Assembly: GCF_003001695.1 (NCBI RefSeq)
Contig: NZ_PVYX01000002.1
Coordinates: forward strand, 434,001-498,000
DNA length: 64,000 nt
Reading direction: 5' to 3'
Source of the DNA: Flagellimonas meridianipacifica
GTDB taxonomy: Bacteria > Bacteroidota > Bacteroidia > Flavobacteriales > Flavobacteriaceae
The notes under the pieces are model-generated. The model saw nothing but the letters and a program-made list of their open reading frames with translations. It had not been told where the DNA came from and ran no database searches. Shown here piece after piece: positions 15,806 to 24,552 of the stretch. The translations under genes and the position numbers were made by a program. Within the stretch, counting starts at the first letter, position 1. Every line of letters starts with the position of its first letter.

Positions 15806-17095
15806 ATGGCATTAACTCCAAAAAAGGTATTTGGGTTTCTACTTTTTCTTTGTTCGGGATGGCTTTCCGCACAACAGACCGATGCTACCTACACGAAAAG
15901 AGTTCTCGAAAGTAGTGAGATAGATTTCCTCTTCAGTTATTACTCCCAAGATGGAGATAATGCAGCGGTAACCGGTGGTGAAGGAACTGAGGAGCTTACA
16001 GATGCTACATCCACAGTGGTATTGCGATTGCCTATGAACGAAAATGACATCCTAACCGTGGATGTTGGCCTTTCTGCATATACATCAGCTTCTTCAAGTA
16101 ATGTAAACCCCCTGGATGGTACAAATTTGAATGTGACTCCTTTTGATGCTTCATCCGGAGAATCTAGAAGAGACCAGCTCGTTTATATCAACCCCACCTA
16201 TCAACACAGCTCGGATGATAGAAATTCCATTTGGAGTGTTAATGGGTATTTTTCCAATGAGTATGACTATGTGTCTGTTGGTTTTGGAGGGAGCTATACC
16301 CGACTTTTCAATCAAAAGAACACAGAGCTCACGGTTTCGGCAAGAGTGTTTTTGGATAAGTGGGATGCAATTTATCCCATTGAGCTGCGCGGTGGTTTTT
16401 TTGATGATAGGATAGAAGGGAATGGGGTTTATAACCCAGTGTTTACAGAGTTTGATAGCGAAAACCGGAATTCATATTCGGTTTCACTTAATTTTTCCCA
16501 AATATTGAGCAAACGATTGCAGGGGGCCTTGTTTGCTGATGTAGTTTCTCAGAACGGTTTGTTGAGCACTCCTTTCCAGCGAGTTTACTTTGGCGATGTT
16601 GACGACTTTTTCATTGATGACTTCCAACTAGCGGATGATGTGGAGCGCTTACCTGACAGCAGATTGAAACTACCCTTGGGAGGAAGGTTAAACTATTACC
16701 TGAATGATTTTGTCGTACTCCGTTCATATTATCGTTTTTACTGGGATGATTGGGGTATTGTCTCTCATACGGCCAGTATTGAAACACCTATTAAATTGTC
16801 CGATAAGTTTACCGTATATCCCAATTATCGTTATTACAACCAAACTGCGGCGGATTATTTCTTTCCTAAGGAAGTGGCACTATCCACTTTTGAGTTTTAC
16901 ACTTCCGATTTTGATTTGTCCGACTATGATGCGCATCAATATGGAATAGGAGTCCAGTACAAGGACATCCTGGGCAAGGCCCAAATCTTGAGTTTTGGAT
17001 TGAAAAGTATAGATGTACGATTCAACCAATACGATAGAAGCAATGGACTTAGTGCTTCCATTGTTACCCTGGGCACCACTTTTGTGGGGAACTAA
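15806..17095 (+). CDS. DUF3570 outer-membrane beta-barrel protein
   Basis: 429 residues with a signal peptide (MALTPKKVFGFLLFLCSGWLSA). The body alternates short aromatic-rich beta strands and acidic turns. The N-terminal part EIDFLFSYYSQDGDNAAVTG with TDATSTVVLRLPMNENDILTVDVGLSAYTSAS is characteristic of DUF3570. It is the last gene of the Rieske-thioredoxin-ApbE-DUF4266 run, 6 bp after DUF4266. A barrel together with a flavin transferase, a thioredoxin and a Cys-rich lipoprotein suggests outer-membrane redox or metal chemistry, but no function is established as far as I know. Confidence 0.87.
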   Translation: MALTPKKVFGFLLFLCSGWLSAQQTDATYTKRVLESSEIDFLFSYYSQDGDNAAVTGGEGTEELTDATSTVVLRLPMNENDILTVDVGLSAYTSASSSNVNPLDGTNLNVTPFDASSGESRRDQLVYINPTYQHSSDDRNSIWSVNGYFSNEYDYVSVGFGGSYTRLFNQKNTELTVSARVFLDKWDAIYPIELRGGFFDDRIEGNGVYNPVFTEFDSENRNSYSVSLNFSQILSKRLQGALFADVVSQNGLLSTPFQRVYFGDVDDFFIDDFQLADDVERLPDSRLKLPLGGRLNYYLNDFVVLRSYYRFYWDDWGIVSHTASIETPIKLSDKFTVYPNYRYYNQTAADYFFPKEVALSTFEFYTSDFDLSDYDAHQYGIGVQYKDILGKAQILSFGLKSIDVRFNQYDRSNGLSASIVTLGTTFVGN

Positions 17096-17163
17096 GGGTT
17101 CTATAAGCAAGAAAACAATCCCATCAAAAATTGTAACTTCGTGCCTTCAACGAAGATTGATTT

Positions 17164-18240
17164 ATGCTCGATAAACTGAATATTGTTAAGCAACGTTTTG
17201 ATGAGGTTTCGGATTTGATTATTCAGCCCGATATCATATCTGACCAAAAAAAATATGTAAAGCTCAACAAGGAATACAAAGACCTCAAAATATTGGTGGA
17301 CAAACGCAAACTGTACGTAGAATTGACCAATAATATTACAGAAGCTGAGGAGATTATTGCGGATGGAAGCGATGCCGAAATGGTAGAAATGGCCAAAATG
17401 CAAATGGATGAGGCCAAGGAAGCATTGCCCAAGCTCGAGGAGGAGATAAAGTTTCTCTTGATTCCAAAAGACCCAGAAGATGAAAAAGACGTGGTGATGG
17501 AAATTAGAGCAGGAACCGGAGGAGATGAAGCCAGTATTTTTGCTGGGGACTTGTATCGCATGTACGCAAAATATTGCGAATCCAAAGGTTGGAAAACCAA
17601 TATCATCGATTTAAACGAAGGGACCAGTGGGGGGTACAAGGAAATCCATTTTGAAGTATCTGGTGAAGACGTGTATGGGACTTTGAAGTTTGAAGCTGGA
17701 GTACATAGGGTGCAGCGCGTACCTCAAACGGAAACCCAAGGAAGAGTGCATACCAGCGCCGCCACTGTAATGGTAATTCCGGAAGCTGAGGATTTTGATG
17801 TGCAAATAGACCCCAAAGACGTTCGAATTGACTATTTCTGTTCTTCAGGTCCTGGAGGGCAATCTGTAAATACAACGTATTCTGCAGTACGACTTACTCA
17901 CGTGCCCACGGGATTGGTCGCGCAATGTCAGGACCAAAAATCTCAGCATAAAAACAAGGAGAAAGCCTTTAAAGTGCTTCGTTCACGACTCTATGATTTG
18001 GAATTGGCCAAGAAGCAAGAAGAAGATGCTGCCAAACGTAATTCACAGGTAAGTAGTGGTGACCGTTCTGCCAAGATTAGGACATACAACTACCCTCAAG
18101 GTAGGGTTACTGACCATCGCATTGGTTTAACCTTATATGATTTACAAAACATTATCAATGGCGATGTTCAGAAAATAATAGATGAGTTGATGTTAGTTGA
18201 AAATACTGAAAAACTGAAGGAGGCCTCAGAGATATTCTAA
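17164..18240 (+). CDS. prfA: Peptide chain release factor 1
   Basis: 358 residues, standard for RF1, which reads UAA and UAG and triggers peptide release. The GGQ motif is at 231-233 within [20 protein letters not shown]; the stop-codon recognition tripeptide is PQT (187-189) within [15 protein letters not shown], where many RF1 have PAT or PVT. The C-terminal [16 protein letters not shown] is also diagnostic. A small hairpin (CTTCGT/ACGAAG, 17137-17155) lies 8 bp before the ATG. The stop codon directly abuts the pyrF start. Confidence 0.98.
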   Translation: MLDKLNIVKQRFDEVSDLIIQPDIISDQKKYVKLNKEYKDLKILVDKRKLYVELTNNITEAEEIIADGSDAEMVEMAKMQMDEAKEALPKLEEEIKFLLIPKDPEDEKDVVMEIRAGTGGDEASIFAGDLYRMYAKYCESKGWKTNIIDLNEGTSGGYKEIHFEVSGEDVYGTLKFEAGVHRVQRVPQTETQGRVHTSAATVMVIPEAEDFDVQIDPKDVRIDYFCSSGPGGQSVNTTYSAVRLTHVPTGLVAQCQDQKSQHKNKEKAFKVLRSRLYDLELAKKQEEDAAKRNSQVSSGDRSAKIRTYNYPQGRVTDHRIGLTLYDLQNIINGDVQKIIDELMLVENTEKLKEASEIF

Positions 18241-19056
18241 ATGACCACAGAATTTCTAGTAAATCAGATTAAGCAGAAAAAATCCTTCCTCTGTATCGGA
18301 CTGGATACGGACCTTGATAAGATTCCTTTACACTTATTGGAAGAGGAAGACCCTATTTTTTCGTTTAATAAGGCTATAATTGATGCTACACACGACGTAT
18401 GTGTAGCTTACAAGCCCAATATTGCATTTTACGAGGCTTATGGACTACAAGGATGGCAAGCATTGGAAAAAACCATGGCCTATCTAAATGAAAATCATCC
18501 TGAGATTTTCACAATAGCCGATGCGAAGAGAGGGGATATCGGTAACACATCTACCCGTTATGCCAAAGCTTTCTTTGAAACCTTGAACTTTGATTCCATA
18601 ACTGTTGCCCCTTATATGGGCAAGGATTCTGTAGAACCATTTCTGACTTTTGAAGATAAGCACACGATTCTTCTGGCCTTGACCTCTAATGAAGGGGCTT
18701 TCGATTTTCAAACAAGGATGCTGGAACAGAAAGAACTGTATAAAGAAGTTCTTTTAACTTCGAGTCGGTATAAGAATTCAGAAAATTTAATGTATGTAAT
18801 TGGAGCTACTAAAGCTTCTTATTTGGCAGAAATTAGGAAGATAGTACCAAATAGCTTTTTTCTTGTCCCCGGAGTTGGAGCACAAGGAGGTAGTTTAGAG
18901 GAGGTATGCAAATATGGGATGAACGACCAAATAGGATTGTTGGTCAACTCATCTAGGGGTATACTTTATGCATCCAAAGATGAAAAGTTTGACCAAAGTG
19001 CTAGAAAAGAAGCATTAAAGCTTCAAAAGGAGATGGAAAACTATTTACAGAGGTGA
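18241..19056 (+). CDS. pyrF: Orotidine 5'-phosphate decarboxylase
   Basis: 271 residues of the PyrF type 2 subfamily, making UMP from OMP. The catalytic Lys/Asp tetrad is in [18 protein letters not shown] (about residues 91-108); [16 protein letters not shown] at the start and [11 protein letters not shown] near 205 for phosphate binding are also clear. The ATG follows the prfA stop with no gap, so the two are transcribed and probably translationally coupled. Confidence 0.97.
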   Translation: MTTEFLVNQIKQKKSFLCIGLDTDLDKIPLHLLEEEDPIFSFNKAIIDATHDVCVAYKPNIAFYEAYGLQGWQALEKTMAYLNENHPEIFTIADAKRGDIGNTSTRYAKAFFETLNFDSITVAPYMGKDSVEPFLTFEDKHTILLALTSNEGAFDFQTRMLEQKELYKEVLLTSSRYKNSENLMYVIGATKASYLAEIRKIVPNSFFLVPGVGAQGGSLEEVCKYGMNDQIGLLVNSSRGILYASKDEKFDQSARKEALKLQKEMENYLQR

Positions 19057-19065
19057 GAATTGCGG

Positions 19066-19260
19066 TTAGGACAGGCTATCAAGTACCTTCTTTAATTCTT
19101 GCGCTTTACGATTAAAGAACTCACCTAAATTGGTGTTTATGTAGGTAGCATCTGAAGCTTTCTCCATGAAGCTTTGATATCTGAACCTTAAAACGTTGAT
19201 AGCGTGGTTTCCACTTGTGATTGGAGTTACCGTACCGACTTTACAATACTGATTGTGCAT
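19066..19260 (-). CDS. Small conserved-looking protein
   Basis: 64 residues, convergent with pyrF and ending 10 bp from it. The sequence (ITSGNHAINVLRFRYQSFM, then ATYINTNLGEFFNRKAQELK) looks like an amphipathic helical cytoplasmic protein, and I believe related 60-residue proteins occur in other flavobacteria, but I cannot name a family. No signal peptide. Coding support is its balanced composition and its placement; nothing else occupies this stretch. Confidence 0.55.
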   Translation of the reverse strand: MHNQYCKVGTVTPITSGNHAINVLRFRYQSFMEKASDATYINTNLGEFFNRKAQELKKVLDSLS

Positions 19261-19436
19261 GATTAAAGATTTGTTATAGTAAAGATACGTTGAAATTGCT
19301 TCTTTGGATGAGTTGAAAGAGGTGTATACACCTATAAATCAGGCACTTTATCTAATATTTAACAATAAACACCCTAGATTGAGCCGTATTTACATTTTCT
19401 TCGAAAAAAATTAACGTACTTTTAGACAAAATCACT

Positions 19437-20219
19437 GTGCTACATTATACCAAATACATACATGAAACTTCCAAAGAGTGGGTGACTTTTGTGCACGGTG
19501 CGGGAGGTAGTTCCACTATTTGGTACAAGCAAGTCAGGGATTTTAAAAAACACTTTAATGTACTTCTTTTGGATTTGCGAGGCCATGGCAATTCTAAACC
19601 CAACCTGAAGGATGCCTTTAATGACCGTTACACTTTTGATTCGATTACCGAAGACATAGTTGAGGTTATTGATTTTGAGAAAATAGAAAAGTCCCATTTT
19701 ATTGGAATTTCCCTGGGTACCATATTGATTCGCAATTTGGCCGAAAACTACCCAGACCGAGTTAAAAGTATGGTTATGGGTGGAGCAATAATGAAGTTAA
19801 ATTTTAGGTCGCAAGTACTTATGCGCCTAGGAGTCATTTTTAAATCGGTGGTACCCTATTTGTGGCTTTATAAGTTTTTCGCTTTTATCATAATGCCCAA
19901 TAAAAATCACAGAGAATCCCGTTTACTTTTTGTTAGGGAGGCTAAAAAATTATATCAGAAGGAGTTTATTAGATGGTTCAAGCTAACTTCTGAAATTAAC
20001 CCATTACTCCGATTTTTTAGAGGAGCTGATATACGTATACCTACTTTCTATATTATGGGAGGAGAAGATTATCTTTTTCTTCCTACCATACAGAAAGTGG
20101 TCAAGACTCATAGGGAATCCAGTCTGTATGTCGTCGAAAATTGCGGGCATGTGGTAAACGTGGAGCAGCCGCTGATTTTTAACCAAAAAGTGATTGATTA
20201 TTTATATACTGCATCATAA
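19437..20219 (+). CDS. Alpha/beta-hydrolase
   Basis: 260 residues starting with GTG. The fold is clear: WVTFVHGAGGSSTIWYKQ (oxyanion HG motif) near residue 16, LLLDLRGHGNSKPN near 46, nucleophile elbow FIGISLGTILIRNLAE with Ser in G-x-S-x-G near 90, an acid in YIMGGEDYLF near 202, and CGHVVNVEQP near 240 with the catalytic His. A basic, aromatic insertion (VVPYLWLYKFFAFIIMPNKN) forms the cap. Cytoplasmic; substrate not predictable. It is followed closely by a secreted protein gene. Confidence 0.88.
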   Translation: MLHYTKYIHETSKEWVTFVHGAGGSSTIWYKQVRDFKKHFNVLLLDLRGHGNSKPNLKDAFNDRYTFDSITEDIVEVIDFEKIEKSHFIGISLGTILIRNLAENYPDRVKSMVMGGAIMKLNFRSQVLMRLGVIFKSVVPYLWLYKFFAFIIMPNKNHRESRLLFVREAKKLYQKEFIRWFKLTSEINPLLRFFRGADIRIPTFYIMGGEDYLFLPTIQKVVKTHRESSLYVVENCGHVVNVEQPLIFNQKVIDYLYTAS

Positions 20220-20226
20220 ACCATTT

Positions 20227-20730
20227 ATGATGAAATCATTTGCTTCAGTTCTTATTCTATTTCTTTTTCAAGGGGCAATAGCCCAAAATACAAATACTTG
20301 TTCGTGTTGCTCTGAAAATCATTTGGCCTTTGATTTTTGGGTAGGAGAATGGACAGTGACCAATGCCAATGATAGTCCCGCTGGGGAGAATAGAATAATA
20401 AAGGAAGAGCAAGGATGTGTACTTCGTGAAAATTGGACAAGTGCTAAACAGGGATATACAGGTACAAGTATTAATTTTTACAATAGAATCAACCAGCAAT
20501 GGGAACAATTATGGGTAGATAGTTCAGGGGCATTTTTGAAGTTAAAGGGAAATAGGGTAGGCGATACAATGGTCATGTCTTCAGAAGAATTCACAAAAGA
20601 TGGGAAAACATTGAAAAATAGGATTACTTGGTTCAAGAATGAAGATGGTACCGTACGCCAACTTTGGGAAGTACTAAATGGAGATGATGTAGTATCTGTA
20701 CTATTTGATGGATTGTATCGAAGAAAATAA
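20227..20730 (+). CDS. Secreted DUF1579-like protein
   Basis: About 167 residues from the ATG at 20227 (a second ATG is 3 bases on). The signal peptide FASVLILFLFQGAIAQ is followed by a CSCC cluster and the hallmark HLAFDFWVGEWTVTNAN, which is shared by DUF1579-like beta-barrel proteins (small-ligand-binding). The rest alternates WVD/WFKN beta strands. The function of the family is unknown. It starts 7 bp after the hydrolase stop, so probably co-transcribed. The four clustered Cys might bind metal; that is a guess. Confidence 0.72.
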   Translation: MMKSFASVLILFLFQGAIAQNTNTCSCCSENHLAFDFWVGEWTVTNANDSPAGENRIIKEEQGCVLRENWTSAKQGYTGTSINFYNRINQQWEQLWVDSSGAFLKLKGNRVGDTMVMSSEEFTKDGKTLKNRITWFKNEDGTVRQLWEVLNGDDVVSVLFDGLYRRK

Positions 20731-20815
20731 AACAGCCCAAGGATATTTTGCTGACTAATTCAAAAACCCAATTCTTGAGACAAAGCAGTTTGTGAAGAAT
20801 ATGGTGGGCTGTTTT
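20730..20815. other. Long-range hairpin at gene end
   Basis: AAAACAGCCCA (20730-20740) pairs perfectly with TGGGCTGTTTT (20805-20815) across a 64-base loop. It starts at the stop codon of the DUF1579-like gene and ends in a T-rich run, so it may be an unusual terminator or a structured 3' end. Nothing recognisable is in the loop. Confidence 0.45.
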
Positions 20816-20896
20816 CTTGAATTAAAGATATGCTGCTATTCAAAGAATTGCACCAATCCTTATAAACCATTACCCCCACCCGTACAATAATTACCT

Positions 20897-22420
20897 TTAC
20901 GAAGCGGATTCAGCGACCGTTTTTAGATATTGGGTCGGTGTTAGATTGGTATCTTTTTTAAAGGCTTTATTGAATGTAACCTTATTGTTGTAGCCCACTT
21001 CATATGCTACGTGGATAATATTCAGTTTTTTGTCTTCGCTTGTTAGAAGTTCTTTGGCTTCTTTTATCCGATACATGTTTACGAATTCATGAAAACTTAC
21101 ATTAAAATGCTCGTTGATAACCTGCGAAGCATTATGTCGTGTTGTATTTAATCTATCGGCGACCATATCAAGGTTTATGGTGTTTTCCTTGTAAATTCTT
21201 TCTACTGCAAAAAGGTGTACCAGACTTTCCCTTAATTCTAAAGATAGGCTCGGGGTCAACCCTGATTTTTCATATTTAGGGAATAACTTATTGGTATTGT
21301 ATGAATAAATACCGTTGAAAACGTCAGGTTGAATATTGGCTGAATATCCAACATAAAGCACCATTAGCGCCATGCTGGCTGTTGAAACATCGTATAGCCA
21401 ACCATTTGAATAACCGTTGACAATTACAATTCCATACGCAGTATAGGTGAGAACATAAACGATGTGTATTATAGATAGATTTTTTTGCCATTTAAGACTT
21501 TTTGAATCCAGTAGTTTTTCCTTTTTACCTTTATTATAGGCTCTTGCAATAAAAAGACCATAAAGGGTCAACGAAGTTATTTTCAATACTACAAGTACAA
21601 ATAGGCGATTCGAGTCCTGAGGGCCCAATCCATTTTGCATTCGGGAAAGCATTAAAACAATTTTACTCTGGGCAGACATAGTGTACACTTCTGTAATTAA
21701 ATAAGCCAAAAGAATAATTGTTGGCGCCAAATGCAATAGGTCAGATAATTTGAACGCGTATTTTTGAGAAGTTCTCTTTATATAGAAATAAAGTAATGGG
21801 CCATACAAAAAAGTTCCCCATGTAGACATCAGGTAAGTATGGGCATATTCAAAGAAATAATTAGCTGCATTAATACTGATATGGAGAATGAAAAAAGAGT
21901 GAATAAAAATAAAACTCCCAATGAGGATGCGAGACACTGGATGAATTTGTTGATTCAAGCTTATGAGAAGCACCACATAAAATCCTATAATCGCCACAAA
22001 AAGATAAATTACGGACCAAGTGGTGACCTTAGGTATTACGCGTTCCTCTATCCTTTTAAATTCACTGGTTTCGCGAATTGGGTCAAAGCCTTCATTTAAT
22101 AAAAAATTTGGATTGAATTCCAACTGCAAGTACTTATTAAGGTTTTCCGTTGACTTGAATGAGTTGCCCATTCCCGCTTGACTCAAGGCCAACCGTTTAA
22201 GAATACGAGTTTTTGGAATATTGGGATTTTCTAAGTTCTTCTGATATAAAGGTATTGCCTTGTTATATCGTTGAATGTTGTAAAAATAATCTGCCCACTT
22301 TATTGAATCTTGATAGGAAGCGATGGATGATGCCAAAGTTTTCTCCTTAAAAGGAGTGTGGTTGGCATATCCGAAAAACACAGACAATGACAGGACAAAA
22401 ATGGTTATTGGCCTCCCCAT
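20897..22420 (-). CDS. Membrane-bound AraC-family regulator with N-terminal helical sensor
   Basis: 507 residues. A signal-like start (MGRPITIFVLSLSVFFGYA) leads to a short TPR-like helical region (YNIQRYNKAIPLYQKNL, residues 47-63). Seven hydrophobic helices span about 135-350 (for example VIYLFVAIIGFYVVLLISL), and a C-terminal AraC HTH_18 domain (residues 395-500) contains DMVADRLNTTRHNASQVIN and HVAYEVGYNNKVTFNKAFKK. It probably senses an envelope or extracellular signal and binds DNA directly from the membrane. Neighbours give no hint of its target. Confidence 0.87.
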   Translation of the reverse strand: MGRPITIFVLSLSVFFGYANHTPFKEKTLASSIASYQDSIKWADYFYNIQRYNKAIPLYQKNLENPNIPKTRILKRLALSQAGMGNSFKSTENLNKYLQLEFNPNFLLNEGFDPIRETSEFKRIEERVIPKVTTWSVIYLFVAIIGFYVVLLISLNQQIHPVSRILIGSFIFIHSFFILHISINAANYFFEYAHTYLMSTWGTFLYGPLLYFYIKRTSQKYAFKLSDLLHLAPTIILLAYLITEVYTMSAQSKIVLMLSRMQNGLGPQDSNRLFVLVVLKITSLTLYGLFIARAYNKGKKEKLLDSKSLKWQKNLSIIHIVYVLTYTAYGIVIVNGYSNGWLYDVSTASMALMVLYVGYSANIQPDVFNGIYSYNTNKLFPKYEKSGLTPSLSLELRESLVHLFAVERIYKENTINLDMVADRLNTTRHNASQVINEHFNVSFHEFVNMYRIKEAKELLTSEDKKLNIIHVAYEVGYNNKVTFNKAFKKDTNLTPTQYLKTVAESAS

Positions 22421-22775
22421 TTTATTGATTGAGTGAATTAGCTTGTATTCAATTTACTTATTTAAGGAGCCCAAGTTGTTAAAAATGTCCTAAATCCCGT
22501 AATTCCCGATAATAGTTTACTTCTTGAAAATAGGTGTGAAGAGGAATTTTGTTCCAATACAAATGCTTGAAAAACAAATATTTGAAACAAAAAAAACCGG
22601 TGCGAACACCGGTTAAAACTAACTAACTCAAAAAAATGCTAACTCAGATAATTGGTTACAAAATTCCTTTTTAACCAGCTTGCAAAGGTTAATTTAACAT
22701 TAGGATTATGTTATTCTTCCCTTGCTCTGATATAAATATAACGGAGGTATATTGTTGATATTGTGTGAGTAAGAA
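22421..22775. other. Intergenic region with one terminator
   Basis: Between the start of the AraC gene and the end of the DUF4197 gene. It contains the hairpin at 22595-22614 and otherwise AT-rich sequence with repeated ACTAACTAACTC. No gene was recognised. Confidence 0.5.
22595..22614 (-). terminator. Terminator downstream of DUF4197 gene
   Basis: AACCGGTG/CACCGGTT, a perfect 8-bp stem with a 4-base loop. On the minus strand it is followed by eight T residues. It lies about 160 bp after the DUF4197 stop, leaving a long 3' untranslated part. Confidence 0.8.
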
Positions 22776-23492
22776 TTATTGCTTACTATCTTGAAGAGCA
22801 AAAACCCTTTTCAATAAGTCTGAGGTCCTGGAAGACAATTTGGTCCTAATTTCCTTCTCTTCCACTGCAATCATAGTGTATACGCCGTCAAGAGCCTCTT
22901 GGGTAACATATTCCGTAAGGTCTGGGTTTACATCAGTCGTTAATGGAAGCGTATTGTACTTAGTTATCAGGGAGTTCCAGATTTTATCAGCCCCAACTTT
23001 TTTGAAAGATGCGTCTATCTTTGGTTTGAATTTACTATATAATTGGGAGCTCGTGGATTGTTCCAAATATTGGGTAGCAGCATTGTTAGACCCTAGAAGA
23101 ATTTGTTTGGCGTCCCCAAAGGTGATTTGTTTTACGGCATCCACAAAAATAGGAGTGGCCTCACCAACTGCATCCTCCGCGGCTCTATTGAGAATTCGTA
23201 AACCTTCGTCGGCCAAATTCCCAAGGCCCACATCACGTAGCGTTTTATCTACTTTTTTCAATTCATCTGGTAATAGAATTTTTACCAATTCATTTTTAAA
23301 AAATCCATCTTTTAATGACAGTTTTTTCACCTGTTTGTCTATGCCTTGGTCAAGTGCTGCACGGAGTCCTTGTGCAATTTCAGCATTACCAATACCTGTA
23401 GTTCCTTGGGGTAGTTGATTAACTACTTGTTGAAGCTCATTGCACGCCGATGTCGTTAAAATGAGAAATGCAAGTAATAATATTCGTTTCAT
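22776..23492 (-). CDS. DUF4197 lipoprotein
   Basis: 238 residues with lipobox MKRILLLAFLILTTSAC17. The DUF4197 core is recognisable: IAQGLRAALDQGIDKQVKKL, ILLPDELKKVDKTLRDVGLG, and the repeated helical segments ending with YVTQEALDGVYTMIAVEEKEIR. The family is widespread in Proteobacteria and Bacteroidota, periplasmic or outer-membrane anchored, with no known activity. Stand-alone gene upstream of purU in the same direction but separated by 69 bp. Confidence 0.87.
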   Translation of the reverse strand: MKRILLLAFLILTTSACNELQQVVNQLPQGTTGIGNAEIAQGLRAALDQGIDKQVKKLSLKDGFFKNELVKILLPDELKKVDKTLRDVGLGNLADEGLRILNRAAEDAVGEATPIFVDAVKQITFGDAKQILLGSNNAATQYLEQSTSSQLYSKFKPKIDASFKKVGADKIWNSLITKYNTLPLTTDVNPDLTEYVTQEALDGVYTMIAVEEKEIRTKLSSRTSDLLKRVFALQDSKQ

Positions 23493-23561
23493 ATGGGTAA
23501 GTGTTTAAAGTGACCTTAATGTACATTTTCTCAATAAGAAATTCTCTTTTTTAAGCTAAAA

Positions 23562-24410
23562 TCAAGAAAAAATGACCGTCTTGTTATTGTAAACCATAGT
23601 CTTTCTAGACAAATGAAGTTTGACAGCCCTTGCCAAAACAATTTTTTCCAAATCCCTTCCTTTAGCAATAAAATCCTTCACGGAATGCGTATGGGACACT
23701 GTAGCTACATCCTGTTCAATAATAGGTCCTGCATCGAGTTCCTCTGTAACGTAATGGCTAGTAGCACCAATAATTTTTACACCCCGTTCAAAAGCTGCAT
23801 GATAGGGTTTTGCTCCCGCAAATGCAGGTAAAAAGGAATGATGAATATTAATAATTCTATTTGGAAACTTGTCTATGATTTTTGGAGATACAATCTGCAT
23901 GTAACGGGCTAGGACTATAAAATCCACATTATGTTCCTCCAAAAAAGAAAGCTGTTCATCTTCAGCAGCTTCCTTGGATTCTTTTGTAACTGGAACATGG
24001 TAATAGGGAATATTGAATTGCTTACCAATGTATTCTAGGTCTTTATGATTGCTTAGAATAAAGGGAATATCTACCAAAAGCTCACCCGATTGATACCGGC
24101 TTAACAAATCATAAAGACAGTGATTGTATTTTGACACAAAAAGGGCCATCCTGGGTTTTTCAGCATCGGTGAACACACTCCATTCCATTTGGTACACCTT
24201 TGCTACTTTATGCTCAAAATCATTTTTAACAGTGGGTAAATCCAACGTTGCTAAAAACTCACATTCCAAACGCATAAAGAACACTTCGGCTTGCTTGTCC
24301 ACATGTTGATCCAAATAGATTACGTTCCCTCCTATATTTGTGATGAACCCTGTTGTGGAATGAATAATCCCAGATTGATCCGGACAATGGATAAGTATGG
24401 TAAGCTTCAT
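23562..24410 (-). CDS. purU: Formyltetrahydrofolate deformylase
   Basis: About 282 residues from the ATG at 24410 (MKLTILIHCPDQSGIIHSTT); an ATG at 24431 would add seven residues. An N-terminal ACT domain covers 1-80 and a formyltransferase-fold domain follows with INIHHSFLPAFAGAKPYHAA (catalytic Asn and His) and GATSHYVTEELDAGPIIEQD (catalytic Asp). It hydrolyses 10-formyl-THF to THF and formate, feeding formate to purine synthesis and balancing one-carbon pools. The ACT domain suggests control by glycine or methionine, as in the E. coli enzyme. Confidence 0.95.
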   Translation of the reverse strand: MKLTILIHCPDQSGIIHSTTGFITNIGGNVIYLDQHVDKQAEVFFMRLECEFLATLDLPTVKNDFEHKVAKVYQMEWSVFTDAEKPRMALFVSKYNHCLYDLLSRYQSGELLVDIPFILSNHKDLEYIGKQFNIPYYHVPVTKESKEAAEDEQLSFLEEHNVDFIVLARYMQIVSPKIIDKFPNRIINIHHSFLPAFAGAKPYHAAFERGVKIIGATSHYVTEELDAGPIIEQDVATVSHTHSVKDFIAKGRDLEKIVLARAVKLHLSRKTMVYNNKTVIFS

Positions 24411-24552
24411 GGGTTGAGTTTTACCCTCCAAAATTATGATATCAAAAAAAAGTAAAGGGTTAAGTTTAATATTTTTATAAAATATGGATTAAAATCCAAT
24501 TTTTGTTGCATTTTCCGTAAATTGCAAGTTGAATTTTGACTTTAAATTGACA

